A stretch of DNA of 5,138 bases from contig DUKP01000107.1 of the NCBI GenBank assembly GCA_013329295.1, forward strand, positions 1-5,138, read 5' to 3'. A program made the translations under genes and the position numbers. The notes beneath the pieces are model-generated. The model saw only the letters and a program-made list of their open reading frames with translations. It was not told the DNA's origin and searched no databases. The number at the start of each line of letters is the position of its first letter. The stretch's first letter is position 1. Of the stretch, positions 1-5,138 are shown one piece after another. Source of the DNA: Candidatus Poseidoniaceae archaeon. Lineage in GTDB: Archaea > Thermoplasmatota > Poseidoniia > Poseidoniales > Poseidoniaceae.

Positions 1-1706
1 TGCTTTATTAGCGATATCGCGACAATAATTGATTGCCTTTCTTGACCTATTTCTTTCAACTCGATTTGTTTAAGGTAATTTTCGATTTTTTGTTCAACCT
101 TCTTTGAAACCGACGTTGACGGCAATCTATCTTCCAAAGTTTGACTTGCGAGTAGAATTAGTATGCGGGCTTTTTCCAAGGCAGTTTTATTATGCAATAC
201 ATCGTCTAACATCGACTCACAATCTTCAGTCCTACCTTCTAATTGAGCCAATACAAATTGCATTTCAAGCAATTCATCACCGTTTAGATGTTCAAGATTT
301 TTGCGGATAATTGCAGGCTCAAATCGTTGCTGAGCAATTTGTGACTCAAGATATACCAAGTCCTTCTCAGTTCCATTGAGATAAATTGAATCATTAACAA
401 TTGTTGCTAATGCAGCAGTATCAAAGTCCTCTAAAGAATTAATTTGTTCTGATAATTGGCTGATGAAATTTGACATATTAGAGTGTGAAAGGTGATAGAA
501 ATAATTCTCTTTAGCTCCATTCGATTCTTGAATTCGCCAATGTTCAGCCAACATTTTGTGAACTGCTTTTCTCTCATCTTCAGACATTTTAGAGCGTGAA
601 ACATTACGAATAAGGGATTGTAATTCAAAGAAATGGTCGCCGCCCCATCTAACTAAATTTTGTTCATCAAAGAAATCTATCTCTTCAGCAATGATTGAAT
701 TTTTTGCCTCCATCATTACCGGCTCAAGAGATAGATTCGATATCAGCAGCTTTTGCTTCTCTGATAGTCCATTTAACACAACATTATCTACATATTCAAT
801 TACATTTGAAGATGATTCAGGGACATTATATTCTGGTTGATATAATTTCAGAGCTAATGGGTGATTGCCTAAACTTTTGACGATGTTTTCTCGATCTGAA
901 ATATCGGTATGTTCTCCTAACATAGCACAACATGAAGCCAAATCTAAAGCATCCAATTTGAAATTAGAAAGATCTTTGAATAATCCAGATGATTCTCTTG
1001 AAATAAGAATCAATCTAACTTTTGAACTGATACATAACTTTTCAATCAATTCCTGTAGAGAATCAATATGTCTTTGACTCACTAAGTTAACATCATCTAT
1101 CACTAATATGTCATCATTATTTTGTAATTTCAAACAAATGGATTCAATATCATTAGGCAATAATTCATCAAGATACCAAGTAGAAATAATCGAATGGTAA
1201 TCTGAAAATTGGTCTGCTACTGCCCATCTAACTGTCTTTTGTTGGGCTAATTCTTGACACAGACTTAGCACAAATGCAGATTTACCTATCCCTGGCATTC
1301 CACTGACCAATAATGATTTTTCATTCAATATCTCCAAGCATTTTTCTCTCTCTTTTTCTCGACCCAAAATCTCGTTAATTATCGGTGGATTACCAACAAT
1401 TTCAACTGCAGTTTGGTGTTTAGAGAAATCTGTATCATTTTCCTCTAAATGTAATCTACCTTTAGGAGTAATGTGGTATATTTGTCTACGCCTACTACCG
1501 CCGCCAACAACATGTGCCATTCGTTTGAAAATTAGATTCGAATGCTCTAATTTAGAAAGTGGAATGTTTAGTGCTGAACGTACCACTCCTAGGCCTTCTG
1601 CAATTCCAGGTAATGAGATTTCTCGAGTTACATCCCAAGAAGTTTCCAAACTCTCCGGGTGCTTGTTCAACCAAGCAAGTATCCGAAGTTGAGCTTTCGA
1701 AACCAT
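1..1706 (-). CDS. Winged-helix / STAND P-loop ATPase, putative transcriptional regulator (C-terminus cut by window edge)
   Basis: The frame is open from an ATG at 1704-1706 to the left edge, giving 568 residues with no stop. An in-frame TAA twelve bases upstream of the ATG leaves only this ATG, or a less likely TTG at 1715, as start. Residues about 1-90 look like a winged helix: a SWDVT..I...GIAEGLGV recognition-helix region, a Gly-Gly-Gly-Ser-Arg-Arg-Arg wing (68-74) and YHITPKG. A LGREKE motif (114-119) leads into the ATPase. Walker A is GMPGIGKS (136-143, Lys142), Walker B is ILVIDD (200-205), a sensor-like strand is RLILISR (231-237), and GNHPLAL (280-286) matches the GLPL-type motif of STAND/NB-ARC proteins. 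Residues about 305-395 resemble the STAND winged-helix region, with LQSLIRNVSRSKMS..ER...H. From about 405 on it is all helical, probably TPR-like. STAND proteins are ATP-driven signal switches; the N-terminal DNA-binding domain suggests cytoplasmic transcription control. Ligand and targets are unknown. It is divergent from uvrC. Confidence 0.88.
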   Translation of the reverse strand, partial: MVSKAQLRILAWLNKHPESLETSWDVTREISLPGIAEGLGVVRSALNIPLSKLEHSNLIFKRMAHVVGGGSRRRQIYHITPKGRLHLEENDTDFSKHQTAVEIVGNPPIINEILGREKEREKCLEILNEKSLLVSGMPGIGKSAFVLSLCQELAQQKTVRWAVADQFSDYHSIISTWYLDELLPNDIESICLKLQNNDDILVIDDVNLVSQRHIDSLQELIEKLCISSKVRLILISRESSGLFKDLSNFKLDALDLASCCAMLGEHTDISDRENIVKSLGNHPLALKLYQPEYNVPESSSNVIEYVDNVVLNGLSEKQKLLISNLSLEPVMMEAKNSIIAEEIDFFDEQNLVRWGGDHFFELQSLIRNVSRSKMSEDERKAVHKMLAEHWRIQESNGAKENYFYHLSHSNMSNFISQLSEQINSLEDFDTAALATIVNDSIYLNGTEKDLVYLESQIAQQRFEPAIIRKNLEHLNGDELLEMQFVLAQLEGRTEDCESMLDDVLHNKTALEKARILILLASQTLEDRLPSTSVSKKVEQKIENYLKQIELKEIGQERQSIIVAISLIK

Positions 1707-1809
1707 GTTTCCCAATTAGGCGAGGTAATGTTAGTTATCAATTGAATTGACAATTGTTTAACAAAAAACCGATGGTTGACCTTTTGAGTACCGACCTAAA
1801 GGCCAAAGC
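1707..1809. promoter_or_regulatory. Divergent intergenic region between the STAND regulator and uvrC
   Basis: These 103 bases separate two start codons that face away from each other, so the promoters of both genes should lie here. The centre is very A/T rich (about 1730-1768, including a run of six A at 1763-1768) and could hold archaeal TATA-like elements for both directions. I cannot assign a specific TATA box, BRE or transcription start with confidence. A weak Shine-Dalgarno-like AAAGG (1798-1802) lies seven bases before the uvrC ATG. The STAND gene has only a poor GGGA before its ATG. Confidence 0.6.
1734..1762. promoter_or_regulatory. Imperfect inverted repeat, candidate operator
   Basis: The left arm GTTA-T-CAATTG (1734-1744) and the right arm CAATTG-TT-TAAC (1751-1762) are inverted copies, differing only by one base versus two between the GTTA/TAAC and CAATTG blocks. 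The spacer is AATTGA (1745-1750). The dyad is 28 bases upstream of the STAND start and 48 bases upstream of the uvrC start, where it could overlap both core promoters. A DNA-binding dimer, perhaps the adjacent winged-helix protein, is a plausible ligand. CAATTG is itself palindromic and the region is A/T rich, so chance symmetry is a real alternative. Confidence 0.4.
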
Positions 1810-3510
1810 ATGCCCGTTAGGTTTGAATCGGTCAGTCTGCCGAAAAAACCTGGTGTATATCTATTCAAAACCAAGCAGAAAAGAGTGTTATATGTTGGCA
1901 AAGCAACCAAATTAAATGAAAGAATTAGATCCTATTTTTCCAACAATCCAGACCGTGCTATGATTCCTGATTTAATTGAACGCGCTGATGACATAGAATG
2001 TATCATAACAGCATCACCACATGAAGCACTAATCCTAGAAAGGCAATTAATCCGAGAGCATAAACCAAGATATAATTCAAGGCTTAAAGACGATAAGTCA
2101 TATCCATATTTAGCGTTAAGTACAGATGAACTACCAAGAATACTTTACACAAGGAGGCCGCCTAAAGATGCAGATATATGGGGGCCATTCCCTAATGCTG
2201 GTGCGGCAAAACAAGTGATGAAATTATTGAGGCGAGAATTTGGCTTAAGAGATGATAAAAATAACATTCCATTCGGTTATGTAGATTCAGGTTCGGATGA
2301 TGATTACCGACAACGAATTATTGCTGTAAAGCAAATACTGAATGGCAATGCTAGCAAATTGATTGAAGATTTAACTGAAAAAATGGATTCGCATTCAGAA
2401 AAATTGGAATATGAAATAGCCGCACGTAATAGAGACTTAATCAAAGCTATTAGAACTACAACAAGCCAGCACATTGTCTCTAGCAAAGTGTATCGTGATT
2501 GTGATACCATTGGCTTTGCCAGTGAAGGAGATCTTGCAGCAATTGTTGTTCTTCATGCCGATGACGGCACAGTAAAGGGTCAAGAATCATGGCAAATGAT
2601 TCATCGTGGGGATATTGGCGAGACCATTTCAATGTTTATCGCCGAACACTATGCAAATCGGTGTCCACCAAAATTACTGATTACTCCAACTCCACTGTTT
2701 GATGGAGTAGAAAACTGGCTTCAAACTAGAAGAGAATCATCGGTAGAAGTAAGAACTCCATCGCGTGGAGATTTTGTCACTTTAATGCAGTTAGCGGCAC
2801 AGAATGCTGAAATTCAATTGATTAGATTTGTTAACAAAACAAGCGGTTCTTTGGAAAAACGTGCAGCGGATGATGGTGCTAAATTACTTGAAATGCAACA
2901 ATTAAACCATATTGTATGTTTTGATATGGCGCAAATTCAAGGAGACCATAGAGTTGGAGCCAGTGTATGTTTCAAAGATGGTAGACCGAGTAAAAATGAA
3001 TATCGTAAATACACTGTGAAAGGAAAACAATTGGATGATTTACGAATGATGAGAGAAGTTGTCGAAAGATGGATGAAACGGCAAACTGAATGGCCTGATT
3101 TGCTTCTATTAGATGGCGGTCAAACCCATTTAGATATGGTTACTAAGATGATATATAATTCGGAATTTGCAAATAAATTCAGCATTGCAGCACTGGCAAA
3201 ACGAGAAGAAACAATTTATCGAATTGGCAAAGAACCTTTGGTTTTAGACCGACGAGGCAGAGTTTTGATCCATGCTCGGGATGAAGCTCATCGATTCGTA
3301 AATTCATTCCATCGACAAAGAAGAAATATGCAAAAATTTTCTGACCCATTAGAAAACATACCGGGATTAGGAGCAAAGAAATTTCAAACCTTAATACGTC
3401 ATTTTGGGGGGAGAAAGGAAATTATGCACGCTAGTGAAAAGGATATCAAAACAGTACCTGGAATCGGTCCAGCGTTAGCCAAGAGAATCTTTGAAGCAAT
3501 TAATTACTAA
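1810..3510 (+). CDS. uvrC: UvrABC excinuclease subunit C
   Basis: This 566-residue protein makes the 3' and 5' incisions around UvrB-bound DNA lesions in nucleotide excision repair. The N-terminal GIY-YIG nuclease shows GVY (15-17), YVG (28-30), the expected Arg in ERIRSYF (Arg38), a metal-binding Glu in ALILE (Glu77) and KPRYN (85-89). The UVR, UvrB-binding motif is at about 184-214 (LEYEIAARNRDLIKAI). The C-terminal RNase H-like nuclease has the three acidic positions: FDMAQ (Asp372), QLDDL (Asp409/410) and LLDGG (Asp435), plus the RDEAHRF block (490-496, His494). Tandem helix-hairpin-helix motifs end the protein: IPGLGAKK (517-524) and VPGIGPALAKRI (549-560). It is slightly shorter than the roughly 600 residues usual in bacteria. 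The short region between about 143 and 165 has no cysteine, unlike typical UvrC with a four-Cys cluster there. An in-frame TGA at 1777-1779 with no start between it and the ATG fixes the start; a weak AAAGG precedes it. No uvrA or uvrB lies in the window. The stop overlaps that of the convergent gene. Confidence 0.98.
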   Translation: MPVRFESVSLPKKPGVYLFKTKQKRVLYVGKATKLNERIRSYFSNNPDRAMIPDLIERADDIECIITASPHEALILERQLIREHKPRYNSRLKDDKSYPYLALSTDELPRILYTRRPPKDADIWGPFPNAGAAKQVMKLLRREFGLRDDKNNIPFGYVDSGSDDDYRQRIIAVKQILNGNASKLIEDLTEKMDSHSEKLEYEIAARNRDLIKAIRTTTSQHIVSSKVYRDCDTIGFASEGDLAAIVVLHADDGTVKGQESWQMIHRGDIGETISMFIAEHYANRCPPKLLITPTPLFDGVENWLQTRRESSVEVRTPSRGDFVTLMQLAAQNAEIQLIRFVNKTSGSLEKRAADDGAKLLEMQQLNHIVCFDMAQIQGDHRVGASVCFKDGRPSKNEYRKYTVKGKQLDDLRMMREVVERWMKRQTEWPDLLLLDGGQTHLDMVTKMIYNSEFANKFSIAALAKREETIYRIGKEPLVLDRRGRVLIHARDEAHRFVNSFHRQRRNMQKFSDPLENIPGLGAKKFQTLIRHFGGRKEIMHASEKDIKTVPGIGPALAKRIFEAINY

Positions 3511-5138
3511 TCAAAACGCTCATCGCCTAAATCAATCATCGGTGGAGGTGATTGATTCGAATATTCCTCGAATTGTTGTAACTCTCCATGCAAACCTTCG
3601 CTCTTGAATCCTTTTAGATCAGCAAACTCACTATCGCCTATTGTAACCTTTGTTGCTTGCTGAGCTGATGCTGCTTTACGCTCTTTCTTTAATCGCTTCT
3701 TACGTCTTCGCCTTCGAATAAATAATGCAAGTAGTAACACTATGAAAGTTGGATAAACCCAAAATTGCATAAAGAGATATAGCCATGAAACTTTGACTCT
3801 AAATGAAATGGTATCTTCAAATTCACCATCTGGAATATTGTAAGTGATTTTCTGTCTGCCACCTGTTTCAGTTATCGATAGATAACCGCCAGTATCTTCC
3901 ACATCAATTATTGTAATTCCTCTTGGCAGAATAACTGAAACAGGACCATTGATAGATAAATCATAATCTTCTGCAATTGAGGTATTACCACTAAATGAAA
4001 ACGATGTAGTTTCTCCATCTGGACTTGGATAGGTGATTCCGCTACCTGAAACAATACCGTTTGACAGTGATGTACCAAGTAATTCTGCTGCAGACACCAT
4101 TGGATTTACAATCAAACCTCTAAAGGCATTAGCAAAGAAATTCAGTTCTAAACTACTAGTATCTCCTTCAATCAATTGGCCGATATCTCCATCTAATTCT
4201 AATTTAAACTCCACTTCAGGAATCTTAACGCTAAGGGTTATTGGGTCTTCATCACCTATATTTTGATCAAGGCCAGTTAATCCATCGATTTTGGTTTTAA
4301 TTTCAAAACCACTTAGGTCTACTTGACCAAATGGTGAATCATCTTGATTGGGTAGATCTGCACCACTTTCATGTATGAAATCAGTAATCATTTCGCCAAT
4401 ATCTACTGAAAAATCAGTCAAACCTTCTGGAGTAAAAGCGAATGAAAGATCTCTTTCACATACTGAATAGTCTTGGTCATCATCACAAATATTTCCTACG
4501 TCATCAAAGGTTTTTGGCTCTGCCAAACGACTTGCGATATCTAATCCAATACGAACCAAGTCTGATGGTGCAGCTTCAAAATTAACTTTGGTTGAACCGC
4601 TTTGGTTAATCTCTTCAAGTGGAACAATTACTCGATAGATTGAGACTTCGGCATCTAGAGCGAAATCCAAAGATACTGATTGTGACCACTCATTGATTCT
4701 CAATGCCGAGATATCTAATTCTATTGAACTACTGATACAAGTTCTTTGCACAGTAGTACAAATCACATTCATATCATCATCTCTAATTTCGTTTCGCCAA
4801 TCGTATGGATCTGTTCCTGCTAACGAGATATCGATATCTGAACTTTCTCCCAATGTTTTCTGAAGAGTCAAACGATCATCGCCTTCAATTGTTCTTACCC
4901 AAGTTGGTAATATAATCTCTAGAGTAAGTTCTGCTGGTGGCAAGTCTTCTGGAATAACAGAATCCAGGAAGTCTCCCGGAAGCACACTTTCTATTGAAAT
5001 TCCACTATTGAATAGATTTCTAAGGTCACTTTCTTGAATAACGTCAACATACTTTAACAAATCTCCTTCATCAAAATTATTTTTCAAAATGTCCAACAAA
5101 CTACCTGAGAATGGTGCGCTTGTTGAGCGAAGATAAAC
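3507..5138 (-). CDS. Acidic extracytoplasmic protein with one C-terminal membrane helix (N-terminus cut by window edge)
   Basis: The frame stays open to the right edge: 543 residues and a TAG stop. A TTG at 5097-5099 could be read as a start, but 13 open codons lie before it, so the real N-terminus is probably outside. Numbering below starts at the edge. Residues about 1-450 are Asp/Glu rich with alternating strand-like patterns, two spaced cysteine pairs (127/134 and 218/227) and possible N-glycosylation sequons (Asn178, Asn385). A strand-rich segment near 395-450 (VILPRGITI, then KITYNIPDGEFEDTISFRVKV) resembles the beta-sandwich found before membrane anchors in archaeal surface proteins. 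One hydrophobic helix (about 453-474; 3717-3782) is followed by RRRRRKKRLKKERK and a 69-residue tail ending in SPPPMIDLGDERFD. The positive-inside rule puts the large domain outside and the tail in the cytoplasm, which requires a signal peptide beyond the window. I do not recognise the family; surface sensing, adhesion or envelope structure are all possible. Confidence 0.87.
   Translation of the reverse strand, partial: VYLRSTSAPFSGSLLDILKNNFDEGDLLKYVDVIQESDLRNLFNSGISIESVLPGDFLDSVIPEDLPPAELTLEIILPTWVRTIEGDDRLTLQKTLGESSDIDISLAGTDPYDWRNEIRDDDMNVICTTVQRTCISSSIELDISALRINEWSQSVSLDFALDAEVSIYRVIVPLEEINQSGSTKVNFEAAPSDLVRIGLDIASRLAEPKTFDDVGNICDDDQDYSVCERDLSFAFTPEGLTDFSVDIGEMITDFIHESGADLPNQDDSPFGQVDLSGFEIKTKIDGLTGLDQNIGDEDPITLSVKIPEVEFKLELDGDIGQLIEGDTSSLELNFFANAFRGLIVNPMVSAAELLGTSLSNGIVSGSGITYPSPDGETTSFSFSGNTSIAEDYDLSINGPVSVILPRGITIIDVEDTGGYLSITETGGRQKITYNIPDGEFEDTISFRVKVSWLYLFMQFWVYPTFIVLLLALFIRRRRRKKRLKKERKAASAQQATKVTIGDSEFADLKGFKSEGLHGELQQFEEYSNQSPPPMIDLGDERFD
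3530..3557 (+). terminator. Hairpin just downstream of uvrC, possible transcript 3' structure
   Basis: AATCAATCATC (3530-3540) pairs with GGTGATTGATT (3547-3557) around the six-base loop GGTGGA, giving 11 pairs of which one is G-U. It starts 20 bases after the uvrC TAA and lies within the last codons of the convergent gene, where it encodes the NQSPPPMID stretch. No T-run follows (the next bases are CGAATATTCC), so it is not a classical intrinsic terminator. It could stabilise or define the uvrC mRNA 3' end. The G-U pair works only in the plus-strand RNA; the minus-strand RNA has an A-C mismatch there. Confidence 0.35.

Noticed and set aside
104..310. Short plus-strand open frames across the left third (104-310, 695-880, 865-1077, 1471-1692, 1559-1750)
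   Set aside because: All lie antisense within the long minus-strand STAND reading frame, or run past its start, and their translations have no recognisable domain.
431..628. Short minus-strand frame starting MNYNPLFVMF
   Set aside because: It overlaps the STAND gene in another frame; the STAND frame here carries the recognisable LQSLIRN...ER..H motif.
1747..1752. TTGACA, matching a bacterial -35 box
   Set aside because: The bases 17 positions downstream (CGATGG) do not resemble a -10 box, and TTGACA falls across the spacer and right arm of the dyad.
1780..1802. CCTTT (1780-1784) pairing with AAAGG (1798-1802), possibly hiding the uvrC ribosome site
   Set aside because: It is only a five-pair stem with a 13-base loop and mismatched flanks, too weak to support a regulatory claim.
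2304..2510. Antisense open frames within uvrC (2304-2510 and 3179-3376)
   Set aside because: They are shadows of highly conserved UvrC coding sequence, with no initiation context or domain.
4033..4266. Plus-strand 77-residue open frame inside the surface-protein gene
   Set aside because: It is antisense to a continuous 543-codon frame and its low-complexity Ser/Pro/Asn composition is typical of a reverse-frame artefact.
5097..5099. TTG as the start of the surface-protein gene
   Set aside because: The frame stays open for 13 codons to the edge, no good ribosome site precedes the TTG, and the resulting N-terminus has no signal peptide although the domain must be exported.
1..5138. CRISPR array, tRNA/rRNA, insertion sequence or attachment site
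   Set aside because: I saw no regularly spaced repeats, no cloverleaf-forming sequence, no terminal inverted repeats and no transposase or integrase motifs; nearly all of the window is coding.

Overview
This AT-rich window holds three protein-coding genes that fill almost all of it. From left to right they are: a minus-strand gene running off the left edge, which encodes a winged-helix plus STAND-type P-loop ATPase; a complete plus-strand uvrC; and a minus-strand gene running off the right edge, which encodes an acidic, extracytoplasmic, single-pass membrane protein of unknown function. I see no RNA gene, mobile element, CRISPR array or origin.

The window suggests a low-GC archaeon. The best hints are the first gene's order of domains (N-terminal winged helix, then a GR..E/P-loop STAND module, then helical repeats) and the third gene's layout (large Asp/Glu-rich ectodomain, beta-sandwich-like segment beside the membrane, one C-terminal membrane helix, very basic cytoplasmic tail). 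Both are common in Thermoplasmata-like and marine euryarchaeal genomes. This placement is inference from style, not a marker-gene identification. UvrC itself is widespread in bacteria and occurs only in some archaea, so it does not decide the matter.

Layout: 1-1706 (minus) wHTH-STAND ATPase, C-terminus missing; 1707-1809 divergent intergenic region carrying an imperfect dyad, CAATTG-centred arms bounded by GTTA and TAAC; 1810-3510 (plus) uvrC; 3507-5138 (minus) membrane-anchored surface protein, N-terminus missing. uvrC and the surface-protein gene converge, and their stop codons overlap within the four bases CTAA (3507-3510). An 11-bp hairpin sits 20 nt past the uvrC stop, inside the coding end of the opposing gene.

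UvrC is the dual-incision nuclease of UvrABC nucleotide excision repair. Its GIY-YIG half, UvrB-binding UVR motif, RNase H-like half and tandem helix-hairpin-helix all look intact. It lacks the cysteine cluster normally found between the GIY-YIG domain and the UVR motif. The STAND protein looks like a signal-responsive DNA-binding regulator. Its head-to-head position next to uvrC, with a dyad between them, makes it a candidate regulator of itself and possibly of the repair gene, but nothing in the sequence proves that link. Nothing connects the surface protein functionally to the other two.
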